Part shown: in pieces, positions 1 to 6,637 of the stretch | Numbering within the stretch: the stretch's first letter is position 1 | How the letters are laid out: every line of letters begins with the position of its first letter | NCBI GenBank assembly: GCA_947458895.1 | Contig: CANHBY010000019.1 | Location: 1-9,531 of the forward strand | Length of the DNA stretch: 9,531 nucleotides | Source of the DNA: Burkholderiales bacterium | Lineage (GTDB): Bacteria; Pseudomonadota; Gammaproteobacteria; Burkholderiales; Burkholderiaceae_C | Reading direction: 5' to 3' | Position numbers and translations under genes: made by a program | The notes under the pieces: model-generated | The model's database searches: none | What the model was told of the DNA's origin: nothing | The model's input: the letters and a program-made list of their open reading frames with translations, nothing else

Positions 1-185
1 AATCCGCCGCCTGGTCACGCATTGAGGGGCTCTCGATGAGGGTCGCGGTGTAGCGCCGGTGAGAACAAGGTTGACAACCAAGACCTGAGGCCATCAAGCC
101 ACGCTTGAATCCATCTTCCAATGATGACAGATCGCCCATTAATGGTTCGCCACGTCACGCCATAGGGTCAAATCATCTCGCCGTC
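1..185. other. Left-edge region upstream of the acyltransferase, no confident gene
   Basis: No complete gene is seen here. The plus-strand frame of the acyltransferase has stops at 51, 60 and 72, so that gene does not begin further left than 105. On the minus strand a frame is open from 154 to the window edge, with possible ATG starts at 139, 94 and 22. The one at 22 has a GAGAG about 8 bases upstream and begins MRDQAAD. It could be the start of a divergent gene that continues outside the window, but seven residues are too few to name it. A TTGACA lies at 71-76 on the plus strand, without a convincing -10 box at the usual distance. Confidence 0.3.
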
Positions 186-1325
186 ATGCAAGTAAATCCA
201 ACTGTAACCCTCCCAGACAAAGAAGTTATTCTGCTGAATCCCGAAGCAGAAAAGGTCCAGAGCTATCCATGGTTCGATTGGTTGCGCTTCGTGCTTGCCT
301 CAGTTGTTGTGCTAGACCATGCAGGTTTCAAATTTGCCCCTTTCTTGACCGGAAATCTGGCGGTTAGCGTCTTCTTCGCACTCAGCGGGTGGCTTATTGG
401 TGGGATTCTCTTGCGCACGGAAACCCAGGAGCTCCCCAGGTTCTTTTTCAATCGGGCCACGCGGATATGGATTCCATACTTCTTGGCAATCATATTTCTC
501 TATGGCGCAGCTGCTCTGCGTGAGGGGGTTAATTTCTTTTGGCTTAAATATTTAGTGATGGATGTCACCTTCACACATCAGCTCTTCGCCATATTCCCAA
601 TTGCACAATTTGAGATGCCGCTGCAAGGGTCTGGAAACCAGTTCTGGAGCCTCTCGGTTGAAGAGCAGTTTTATCTGCTTTCACCGCTTGTCATGCTATT
701 CATTCCAAAAGGAAAAACGCTGCTCTTGTGGCTACTGATTGGCATGGGGACCCTTCTACTCAGTAAGCACTGCGGGCCCATTGCTCTTGGCGTCATAGCT
801 TCCATAATGCAACGCGACTTTGCGATCGCTCAGAAGCCCTGGGTCCGCCTTCTGGCGTTAATTCTGATCGCGGGTAGTGCCTTGGCTCTGTCTATGCCAT
901 TTGGAGATAAATCGCGCTACTTTGAATCATTTTTAAGCGTGGCCGTGGTGGTTTTACTGGCTGTACCGGGAGAGCGGAACAAGCTCGGATTGTTTCTCGG
1001 CGGCCTCTCCTTTCCGCTCTACCTTAACCATTGGCTGGGACTGGTACTTATGCACAGCTTGGCGAAGTATGCTGGCTTGTTAGAATTCCCTGGTCTGCCT
1101 TTCATCACCTACCTGACTGCAGTGGTTTTCACTATTCCGATTTTCTGGCTGGTAGACCGCCAAGTGCTTAAGCGAAGGAACGACTGGTTCAGCGAGAAAA
1201 TTGGCCAGGGTCTGGGTCTGGTGGCTTACGTGATGGTCATCATAGGCCTTATATTGGGTATCCTGATGCATCAGTATGGACCCCGCGGTGTTGTGCCGCC
1301 GGAATTCTCAGAGCGCATAAATTAA
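186..1325 (+). CDS. Membrane acyltransferase, acyltransferase_3 / OafA family
   Basis: An integral inner-membrane enzyme of the family that transfers acyl groups (often O-acetyl) to surface sugars such as O-antigen, exopolysaccharide or Nod factor; the acceptor here is unknown. Starting at ATG 186 the protein has 379 residues, and the domain begins about 28 residues in. Family signatures are clear: DWLRFVLA followed by VVLDHAG, whose His45 corresponds to the proposed catalytic His; FFALSGWLIGG; FFNRATRIWIPYF with its Arg residues; and WSLSVEEQFYL. About ten hydrophobic segments follow one another to the C-terminus, and there is no periplasmic SGNH extension. A TTG at 105 would add 27 polar residues. 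Neither start has a good ribosome binding site, so ATG is preferred on codon grounds and domain position. The gene stands alone and is AT-rich: 541-600 and 901-960 are both 42% GC by count, against 58% at 4201-4260. This suggests an acquired surface-modification gene. Family is sure; substrate and start are not. Confidence 0.9.
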   Translation: MQVNPTVTLPDKEVILLNPEAEKVQSYPWFDWLRFVLASVVVLDHAGFKFAPFLTGNLAVSVFFALSGWLIGGILLRTETQELPRFFFNRATRIWIPYFLAIIFLYGAAALREGVNFFWLKYLVMDVTFTHQLFAIFPIAQFEMPLQGSGNQFWSLSVEEQFYLLSPLVMLFIPKGKTLLLWLLIGMGTLLLSKHCGPIALGVIASIMQRDFAIAQKPWVRLLALILIAGSALALSMPFGDKSRYFESFLSVAVVVLLAVPGERNKLGLFLGGLSFPLYLNHWLGLVLMHSLAKYAGLLEFPGLPFITYLTAVVFTIPIFWLVDRQVLKRRNDWFSEKIGQGLGLVAYVMVIIGLILGILMHQYGPRGVVPPEFSERIN

Positions 1326-1581
1326 AAAAATTAAGTATGAGCAAAGTACCGCTCATCATAGAAATTAACTAGCCGGCACTGCAAAACCCCACCAACCGAC
1401 ATGAATAATGGTATTGCAGCGCCGAATATTTAAAAAATGACACCAAATCGCGATTCACTTTGCCCATGATGAATCCCAAATCCTTGCTCAGCACCCCCCA
1501 CCGGTTTGCCGGCGACGAGTCAGGGCGCCCCCACTTTTTGCAGGCGCCCTCGGGGGGACGCCTCGCTAGGGCCTGTTAACA
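1326..1581. other. Convergent intergenic spacer with inverted repeats
   Basis: This 256-bp spacer separates the ends of two convergent genes. It is AT-rich next to the acyltransferase and GC-rich next to the amidotransferase. Three inverted repeats are visible: ATGAGC/GCTCAT (1337-1342 and 1351-1356), GGCACTGCAA/TTGCAGCGCC (1375-1384 and 1414-1423, one mismatch) and AGGGCGCC/GGCGCCCT (1522-1529 and 1543-1550, perfect). None is followed by a proper T-run on either strand, so they are poor matches to intrinsic terminators. A 32-codon minus-strand frame at 1369-1467 has no near ribosome binding site and is not called. Confidence 0.5.
1522..1550. repeat. Perfect 8-bp inverted repeat, possible termination hairpin
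   Basis: AGGGCGCC at 1522-1529 pairs with GGCGCCCT at 1543-1550 around a 13-base loop that carries a run of five T on the plus strand. It lies 31 bases beyond the stop codon of the minus-strand amidotransferase gene and could end that transcript, or the convergent acyltransferase transcript. Neither side shows the U-tract of a classical intrinsic terminator, so the role is uncertain. The palindromic GTTAAC lies between it and the stop codon. Confidence 0.35.
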
Positions 1582-2292
1582 CTAAAGCTCGTCAGTGATC
1601 GCGCTACGCATCCAACGCTCGTAGATCCGGCTGGCAAAGCGCTGCTGATCCGACATGGCCAAGCGCGCTTGCTCCATGATGGCCTTAGGGCTCTGCACTA
1701 AGGGCAAGGTAGTGCCTTGGAACGAGCCGGCCGCCTCCATCTGATGAAGCCAATCGATCAGCTTAGGCTCATCAAGCTCGACATGAAACTGCATGGCCAA
1801 GTGCGGGCCCACGGCAAAGGCTTGGTTTGGGCAAGCTGGGCTGCTCGCCAAAAGCTCTGCCCCGGACGGCAGGTCGAAGGTTTCCTTGTGCCACTGAAAA
1901 ACTGTGGGTGATGTCAATTCGTCAAACCACACCACTCCCTCAGGTGTGAGGCAGATGGGATGCCAGCCAATTTCCTGCTGGCCGGGCCTGACTTTGGCGC
2001 CCAGGGCACGCGCCATCAACTGGCCACCCAGACAGTGGCCGATCACCGGCCGCTGCTGCATCATCGATTCCAAGATCAAGCGCTCGGCCTCGAGCAAAGA
2101 GCTCAGGTCGTCGTTCGCACTCATGGAGCCTCCCAGTACGGCCAGGGCTGAATAAGGCGTCATGCTTTGCGGGTAACTTTGCCCTGCCTGTGCGTTGAAG
2201 ACCTCGAACGGAACGCCCTTGGTACGGAGCCAGGTGGCCAAAAAAGCAGGGCCATCGTCATGGAGGTTTTGCAGAATCAAAACAGGTTTCAT
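1582..2292 (-). CDS. Class I glutamine amidotransferase-like protein
   Basis: A stand-alone class I glutamine amidotransferase (GATase1) domain of 236 residues, related to the glutaminase part of GMP synthase and to small cytosolic GATase-like proteins. Enzymes of this fold release ammonia from glutamine, or act as gamma-glutamyl hydrolases, through a Cys-His-Glu triad. All three are in place: Cys87 in the nucleophile elbow GHCLGGQL, and His170 and Glu172 in MQFHVE. Also visible are the oxyanion-side LGGSMSAND around residues 53-61 and WHKETF around 134-139, which matches the WHxDTF motif of relatives. No synthase partner domain or adjacent acceptor gene exists, so the acceptor cannot be inferred. 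The gene is alone on its strand: a 451-bp relic region separates it from the EEP gene, and it converges with the acyltransferase. ATG at 2292 is the natural start; the upstream sequence offers only a weak purine stretch. Family confident, physiological role unknown. Confidence 0.88.
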   Translation of the reverse strand: MKPVLILQNLHDDGPAFLATWLRTKGVPFEVFNAQAGQSYPQSMTPYSALAVLGGSMSANDDLSSLLEAERLILESMMQQRPVIGHCLGGQLMARALGAKVRPGQQEIGWHPICLTPEGVVWFDELTSPTVFQWHKETFDLPSGAELLASSPACPNQAFAVGPHLAMQFHVELDEPKLIDWLHQMEAAGSFQGTTLPLVQSPKAIMEQARLAMSDQQRFASRIYERWMRSAITDEL

Positions 2293-2743
2293 AGCTCGCT
2301 GCTCATTTGGAAATCACGGTTGTTTGGAAGACCCAGTCAACATGACCCCTGTTTTACGACACATGGCGCCCAAACTGAACCCTCTTCACGTGTGATAAGG
2401 CCGCCGCTTCGATCTTTCTTCACGCCGCCGACAACCTTGTCCACGCGCTCGAATGACCGCGGAATGGGCCAGGTAAAGCCATTTCGGCAAGACCGTCGAT
2501 TTGTATACATGGTCATCCTGGAGAAGGACCCGCTGAAGGTCGACCGCCAGTCGATCAAGGACATCAAGGTGCTCGAGACCCTCAAGGAGGGTCAGACCAT
2601 CTATCAGGCCCAGCCGTGAACATGCACTCGGGGAAACTGCTAACTGTCCCAGGGCTTGGTGAATCCCCTGTGTAGCCACCCTTGGCCGCCGTCCAGCGCT
2701 GACCAAGCAGCCCACACGCCAGCCCACCGCAGCGTGGCGGGGC
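2293..2743. other. 451-bp stretch without an intact gene (gene-decay region)
   Basis: Between the amidotransferase start and the EEP gene end no reading frame has the look of an intact protein. The one recognisable piece is a plus-strand amidohydrolase C-terminus at 2512-2619. The minus-strand frame running down to 2337 is fairly protein-like between about 2340 and 2480 (it contains SFERVDKVVGG and ends APCVVKQGSC), but I cannot assign it to a family. A 24-base imperfect hairpin at 2721-2744 (AGCCC paired with GGGCT) sits right at the EEP stop codon but has no T-run after it. In related Burkholderiales a cardiolipin synthase gene often occupies this side of the EEP gene; none is recognisable here. 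Confidence 0.5.
2512..2619 (+). pseudogene. Relic of the C-terminus of a YtcJ-like amidohydrolase
   Basis: This 36-codon stretch, ending in TGA, reads VILEKDPLKVDRQSIKDIKV and then LETLKEGQTIYQAQP. That matches the end of metal-dependent amidohydrolases of the amidohydrolase_3/YtcJ type, where a last beta strand of the form (L/F)VILxxDPL is followed by IKDIKVLETIxxGKTVY. The intact proteins usually have more than 500 residues, and nothing upstream in any frame resembles the TIM-barrel metal-binding core. Immediately before the match the reading frame becomes unrelated sequence; the residues before VILEKDP are FVYM, where relatives have LADL or LADF. There is no start codon or ribosome binding site that would make this a functional small gene. 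Best read as a fragment left by deletion or recombination. Assignment is from recalled family consensus, not from a search. Confidence 0.55.
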
Positions 2744-3544
2744 TCAGTCAAAATCGGTGGGTTCCAACTCCACAACCAGGGGTAAGTGATCAGACATGCG
2801 TGCCCAGGCGGGTCCGGTGGGCACGATGCTGCTGACGCATCGAAAGCCCCGGCAATAGATGCGGTCCAGGGAAAACAAAGGCACTCTGGAGGGAAAGGTT
2901 CGCTGGGGAATCTGGCCAGGGCTTTCTGCGCGAATCAAGCCCATCTCGCGCATGGGCGCATCGAGTTTCTCACCCCAGTCGTTGAAGTCGCCGGCCACCA
3001 ACAGGGACTCATTCGCAGGCACGCTGTTTTGAATAAAGCGGGCAATGCGCTCTACCTGACGAACTCGGCTCGAGTGCATCAGGCCCAAATGGGCCACGAT
3101 GGTGTGAACGATGCGCCCAGCCCAGTGCACCGTGACATGCAACAGACCTCGCTGCTCAAAGCGGTGATCAGAGACATCGTGATGCCCCACATTGCCCAGC
3201 GGCCAACGTGCCAACAGGGCATTGCCGTGTTCACCCTCTGTGGTCACGGCGTTGGTTCGATAAGCCGCCTCATAGCCCTCAGGGGCCAGAAAATCAGCTT
3301 GCGACTGCTCAGGCCAACCGAACCAGGTGCGCTTGAAAAAGCGTGCATGGCCATGATGAAAGCTGCGCACCTCTTGCAAAAACACCATATCGGCGTCCAA
3401 TGCCTCGATGCCCAACACCAGGTTATGAATTTCGAGCCGCTTGTTAGGGCCCACCCCACGCACACCCTTGTGGATGTTGTAGGTGGCCACACGCAAAGTG
3501 CCCTCAGGGGTACTGGGGGGGCGTGTGGATTGAAACAGGGTCAT
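2744..3544 (-). CDS. Endonuclease/exonuclease/phosphatase (EEP) family protein
   Basis: A 266-residue member of the EEP superfamily: metal-dependent phosphodiesterases that include exonuclease III, sphingomyelinases and the E. coli protein YbhP. The active-site set is complete: Asn23 in ATYNIHKG, Glu58 in FLQEV, His152 in AHLGL, Asp186 and Asn188 in AGDFND, Asp227 in LDRIY, and Asp252-His253 in SDHLPL. There is no signal peptide and no extra domain. The start ATG at 3544 overlaps the nudB stop as ATGA, so the two genes are translationally coupled. In E. coli ybhP precedes clsB (cardiolipin synthase), and many Burkholderiales keep an EEP-clsB pair, which suggests a link to membrane phospholipids. 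Here the expected clsB is absent on the downstream side, so this gene is last in the run. The substrate cannot be told from the sequence: DNA, a phospholipid or another phosphodiester are all possible. Confidence 0.88.
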   Translation of the reverse strand: MTLFQSTRPPSTPEGTLRVATYNIHKGVRGVGPNKRLEIHNLVLGIEALDADMVFLQEVRSFHHGHARFFKRTWFGWPEQSQADFLAPEGYEAAYRTNAVTTEGEHGNALLARWPLGNVGHHDVSDHRFEQRGLLHVTVHWAGRIVHTIVAHLGLMHSSRVRQVERIARFIQNSVPANESLLVAGDFNDWGEKLDAPMREMGLIRAESPGQIPQRTFPSRVPLFSLDRIYCRGFRCVSSIVPTGPAWARMSDHLPLVVELEPTDFD

Positions 3545-4020
3545 GAGTGGCGCGTGAAGCGGGGTAGCTGCAAAACAGCCTCAGCATTTGAGGGAGAAAA
3601 GCAGGCCTCAGCGGCCTCAAGCCAGGGTAGCCAACGGTACTGCAAATGCTCCCGGGGCGCGAGGGATATTGTCACGTCTCGTGGCACACACAGGCCAAAG
3701 ACATGCTCGGTGTTGTGTGTGACGCCGCTGGCGTAGCGGTGGCGCCAAACGGGGTAGATCTCGTAGACATTGGTGAGGTGCCAGTTGGCCAGGGCAGACA
3801 GCGGAACGGCCTCTGAGCCAATCAGGATGCCTGTTTCCTCGGCCACCTCGCGCTGCGCCACCAGAGACAGCGGCTCATCGAGGGCGTCTTTGGAGCCGGT
3901 GACGCTTTGCCAAAAGCCTGGCCGATCTGCACGCTCAAGCAGCAAGACATCGAGCTCGGGTGAGTAGATCACCACCAGCACAGACTCGGGGATTTTAGGA
4001 GGTCGAGGTTGGGGATTCAT
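3541..4020 (-). CDS. nudB: Dihydroneopterin triphosphate pyrophosphatase (Nudix, NudB)
   Basis: A 159-residue Nudix hydrolase. NudB removes pyrophosphate from 7,8-dihydroneopterin triphosphate, an early committed step of folate synthesis after GTP cyclohydrolase I. Identity rests on NudB-specific features shared with the E. coli enzyme: FWQSVTGS just before the Nudix box, then RHRYASGVTHNTEHVFGL in mid-protein (E. coli has RHRYAPGVTRNTE), EHLQYRWL, and an SPSNAEAV segment near the end. The Nudix box spans residues 42-65, with Gly42, Glu49, Arg57-Glu58, Glu61-Glu62 and Gly64. It has six rather than five residues between the Gly and the first Glu, one more than the textbook pattern. The start at ATG 4020 gives the usual length of about 150-160; the frame stays open to 4098, but that part is hairpin-rich intergenic sequence with a low-complexity translation. 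The gene follows aspS after 83 bp and overlaps the EEP gene by 4 bp. Confidence 0.9.
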   Translation of the reverse strand: MNPQPRPPKIPESVLVVIYSPELDVLLLERADRPGFWQSVTGSKDALDEPLSLVAQREVAEETGILIGSEAVPLSALANWHLTNVYEIYPVWRHRYASGVTHNTEHVFGLCVPRDVTISLAPREHLQYRWLPWLEAAEACFSPSNAEAVLQLPRFTRHS

Positions 4021-4041
4021 AGGGAGTTCGCTCAAAGCTGA

Positions 4042-4086
4042 GGTGGGAGTTACCCCCCACCCCTGCCCTCCCCGCATTGGGAAGGG
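4042..4086 (-). repeat. Tandem GC-rich hairpins between aspS and nudB
   Basis: Two adjacent inverted repeats fill the aspS-nudB gap. GGTGGG (4042-4047) pairs with CCCACC (4056-4061). The second is 4066-4073 with 4079-4086 around a 5-base loop; read on the minus strand its arms are CCCTTCCC and GGGGAGGG, which pair completely if one U-G pair is allowed. No T-run follows, so a classical terminator is unlikely. The C-run/G-run style resembles the extragenic palindromes scattered through many proteobacterial genomes. It may protect the upstream mRNA or lower nudB expression relative to aspS; this is inference. Confidence 0.4.
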
Positions 4087-4103
4087 GAACGAGCACACCT
4101 CAC

Positions 4104-5903
4104 TTACTGTGCAGTGGTTTTTCTCAAGCGAATGTGCAGTTCCTTCAACTGCTTCTCATCCACTGGGCTGGGCGCGTGGGTGAGCAGACACTGGGCACGC
4201 TGGGTCTTGGGGAAGGCAATCACGTCGCGGATGCTTTCGGCCTTGGTCATGAGGGTAACCAGTCGGTCCAGGCCGAACGCCAACCCGCCGTGCGGTGGGG
4301 CACCATATTGCAAGGCATCAAGCAGGAAGCCAAACTTGAGCTGGGCCTCTTCAGGGCCGATGTTGAGCGCGCTGAACACCTTGCTCTGAACTTCGGCGCG
4401 ATGAATCCGGACCGATCCGCCGCCCAGTTCCCAGCCGTTAAGAACCATGTCGTAGGCCTTGGCGATGCAGCGGCCGGGGTCGCTGTCCATCCAGTCTTCG
4501 TGGCCGTCTTTGGGGGCTGTGAAGGGGTGGTGCACAGCGTTCCAGCGCTCGCCTTCGTCGTCGTATTCGAACATGGGGAAGTCGACCACCCACAGAGGCG
4601 CCCAACGATCTTCGAACAGGCCTTGCGCCTTGCCGAAATCGCTGTGCCCGATCTTGACGCGCAGGGCGCCGATGGCATCGTTAACGACTTTTTCCTTGTC
4701 GGCGCCAAAGAAGATCAAATCGCCGTTTTGAGCCCCGGTGCGCACGAGCACATCCGCAAGGGCCTTGTCGTGCAGATTCTTGACGATGGGACTTTGCAGG
4801 CCTTCGCGGCCCTTGCTCACGTCGTTGACCTTGATCCAGGCCAGGCCCTTGGCGCGATAAACCTTCACGAACTCGGTATAAGCATCGATTTCGCCACGGC
4901 TGAGGCCCTTGTCAGCATCACCACCGCCGGGCACGCGCAGGGCGACCACGCGACCACCGGGGGTGGTGGCAGGGGTGCTGAAGACCTTGAAGTCCACGTC
5001 CTTCATGGCATCGGTGAGCTCGGTGAACTCGAGCTTCACGCGCAGGTCGGGTTTGTCGGAGCCAAAGCGGTGCATGGCTTCGGCGTAGGTCATGACCGGG
5101 TATTCGGGGAGGTCGACACCGATGGACGTTTTGAAAACCTTGCGGATCATGCCCTCGAACATGCTGCGGATTTCAGTCTCGGTCAGGAAGCTGGTCTCGA
5201 TATCGATTTGGGTGAACTCAGGCTGGCGGTCAGCACGGAGATCTTCGTCTCGGAAGCACTTGGTAATTTGGTAGTAGCGATCGAACCCCGCCACCATCAG
5301 GAGTTGCTTGAACAACTGAGGGCTTTGCGGCAAGGCAAAGAACTCACCTTCGTTCACGCGGCTGGGCACCAAGTAGTCGCGCGCGCCTTCGGGCGTGCTC
5401 TTGGTGAGCATGGGGGTTTCGATGTCGATGAAGCCGTTGGCATCAAGAAACTTGCGAACCTCCATCGCTGCGCGATAACGCAAAATGAGGTTCTTTTGCA
5501 TGCTGGGGCGACGCAGGTCCAGCACGCGGTGGGTTAGGCGAGTGGTTTCCGAGAGGTTGTCGTCATCGATCTGGAAGGGCGGCGTAACGCTGGGGTTGAG
5601 CACTTCCAGTGAGAGGCACAGCACCTCGATTTTGCCGCTGGTGAGGTTGGCGTTCTCGGTGCCGGCTGGGCGCGCGCGCACCTTGCCTTCAATCTTGAGG
5701 CAGAACTCGTTGCGAACACCCTCGGCGGCCTTGAACATGTCGGCGCGGTCGGGGTCGCACACGATCTGCACCAGACCCTCGCGATCACGCAGGTCGATAA
5801 AAATCACGCCGCCGTGATCGCGTCGGCGATGGGCCCAACCCATCAGGGTGATGGTTTGACCCATCAATGCTTCGCTGACCAGACCGCAATAGGTTGTTCT
5901 CAT
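4104..5903 (-). CDS. aspS: Aspartyl-tRNA synthetase, probably non-discriminating (Asp/Asn)
   Basis: Full-length bacterial-type AspRS of 599 residues; it charges tRNA with aspartate in the cytosol. Order of parts: N-terminal OB-fold anticodon-binding domain (about 1-105, with [20 protein letters not shown]), then the class II catalytic core. Motif 1 lies around 142-175 (through [19 protein letters not shown]), motif 2 is [20 protein letters not shown] at 217-236, the bacterial GAD insertion domain lies around 290-430, and motif 3 is GLAFGLDRL at 540-548. His30 (in RRRDHGG) and Gly81 (in ARPAG) match the two residues reported for Pseudomonas aeruginosa AspRS as marking the non-discriminating type, which charges both tRNA(Asp) and tRNA(Asn); the E. 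coli discriminating enzyme has Leu at the first position (RRRDLGG). GatCAB would then convert Asp-tRNA(Asn). ATG 5903 has GGAG at a good distance upstream. The gene sits 68 bp after DUF502, with a hairpin between. Confidence 0.97.
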   Translation of the reverse strand: MRTTYCGLVSEALMGQTITLMGWAHRRRDHGGVIFIDLRDREGLVQIVCDPDRADMFKAAEGVRNEFCLKIEGKVRARPAGTENANLTSGKIEVLCLSLEVLNPSVTPPFQIDDDNLSETTRLTHRVLDLRRPSMQKNLILRYRAAMEVRKFLDANGFIDIETPMLTKSTPEGARDYLVPSRVNEGEFFALPQSPQLFKQLLMVAGFDRYYQITKCFRDEDLRADRQPEFTQIDIETSFLTETEIRSMFEGMIRKVFKTSIGVDLPEYPVMTYAEAMHRFGSDKPDLRVKLEFTELTDAMKDVDFKVFSTPATTPGGRVVALRVPGGGDADKGLSRGEIDAYTEFVKVYRAKGLAWIKVNDVSKGREGLQSPIVKNLHDKALADVLVRTGAQNGDLIFFGADKEKVVNDAIGALRVKIGHSDFGKAQGLFEDRWAPLWVVDFPMFEYDDEGERWNAVHHPFTAPKDGHEDWMDSDPGRCIAKAYDMVLNGWELGGGSVRIHRAEVQSKVFSALNIGPEEAQLKFGFLLDALQYGAPPHGGLAFGLDRLVTLMTKAESIRDVIAFPKTQRAQCLLTHAPSPVDEKQLKELHIRLRKTTAQ

Positions 5904-5934
5904 GGGTTCACTCCAAACGGGAAAATCGTAACGG

Positions 5935-5953
5935 GAGCGTGCGGCGCACGCTC
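5935..5953 (-). terminator. Strong 8-bp GC-rich hairpin between DUF502 gene and aspS
   Basis: GAGCGTGC at 5935-5942 and GCACGCTC at 5946-5953 form a perfect 8-bp stem with a 3-base loop. It lies 18 bases past the DUF502 stop codon and 31 bases before the aspS ATG on the minus strand. On that strand the next bases are CCCGTTACGATTTTCCC, so a short T-run comes only about 11 bases after the stem. It may act as a weak or partial terminator, an mRNA 3'-end stabiliser, or part of the aspS leader. The stem itself is certain; the role is inferred. Confidence 0.4.
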
Positions 5954-5971
5954 ATGACTCTGGCCGAGCCC

Positions 5972-6619
5972 TTAGTTCAAGGGCGCAGGCGTTGGTGAGG
6001 ATTCGGGAGCCACGACGCCCATCGAAATGATGTACTTGAGCGCAGCGTCCACGCTCATCGACAACTCGATCACTTCGCTGCGCGGCACCATCACGAAGAA
6101 ACCCGACGTGGGGTTGGGCGTGGTGGGCACATAAAGGCTGACAAAATCATCTTGACGCTGGCGCAGAAACTGCGCTGTTTCGCCTTTGGGCTGGCCCGTG
6201 ACGAAGGCGATCGTCCAGCAACCACGGCGCGGGTATTCAACCAACACGGCAAGCCTGAACGCATTGCCATTGCTGGAAAAAAGCGTGTCGGAAACCTGCT
6301 TGACTGAGCTGTAGATCGACTTGACGATGGGGATTTTTTTCAGCACGCGGCTGCCCTGTCGCAGCCACCATTGGCCCACCATGTTGGCCGCAAAGATGCC
6401 GGTGACGAACAACCCCACCACCATCACGAGCACACCCAAACCCGGAATTTTCTTGAGCTCTTCGAGCTGGGCATACACCGACTGCGGCAACACAGACTGG
6501 CCTGCAGTAAGGACCAAGGCAAAGATGCCGTCGAGCATGCCAAGCACAGCATGCAACACCCACACCGTGACCGCCAGGGGCAGCCACACCAGCAATCCGG
6601 CCAGAAGGTATTTTTTCAC
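5972..6619 (-). CDS. DUF502 family membrane protein
   Basis: A 215-residue protein of the DUF502 family (Pfam PF04367), whose biochemical role is not established; a plant relative (LCV/COV) affects vascular patterning, but no bacterial reaction is known. Visible parts: an N-terminal membrane segment at about 4-37 whose LLVWLPLAVTVWVL core is typical of the family, a second at about 60-80 (GLGVLVMVVGLFVTGIFA), then a soluble C-terminal domain with conserved blocks KKIPIVKSIYSSVKQ (94-108), PTTPNPTSGFFVMVP (165-179) and SMSVDAALKYIISMG (187-201). A Pro/Ser-rich tail ends the protein. The start codon is GTG at 6619: no ATG lies in frame nearby and the family's usual MKKYLLAGLL-like beginning follows directly. 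GGGAA lies a few bases upstream. It follows the fmdB-like gene after 18 bp, so the two are almost surely co-transcribed. In Burkholderiales this gene commonly lies directly before aspS. Confidence 0.9.
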   Translation of the reverse strand: MKKYLLAGLLVWLPLAVTVWVLHAVLGMLDGIFALVLTAGQSVLPQSVYAQLEELKKIPGLGVLVMVVGLFVTGIFAANMVGQWWLRQGSRVLKKIPIVKSIYSSVKQVSDTLFSSNGNAFRLAVLVEYPRRGCWTIAFVTGQPKGETAQFLRQRQDDFVSLYVPTTPNPTSGFFVMVPRSEVIELSMSVDAALKYIISMGVVAPESSPTPAPLN

Positions 6620-6637
6620 TGGGTTCCCGATGAGTGG

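Noticed and set aside
1369..1467. 32-residue minus-strand frame starting MGKVNRDLV in the convergent spacer
   Set aside because: No ribosome binding site at a sensible distance, no family likeness, and it runs through one arm of an inverted repeat.
2786..3736. 316-codon plus-strand open frame opposite the EEP and nudB genes
   Set aside because: The minus-strand genes carry complete catalytic motifs; the plus frame does not resemble a protein family.
4021..4098. N-terminal extension of nudB to 4098
   Set aside because: The extra residues are low-complexity translation of hairpin-forming intergenic sequence, and the start at 4020 gives the usual NudB length.
4077..5537. A 486-codon open frame on the plus strand opposite aspS
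   Set aside because: It is entirely antisense to a full-length, motif-complete AspRS; such long shadow frames are common in GC-rich coding DNA and this one shows no family motif.
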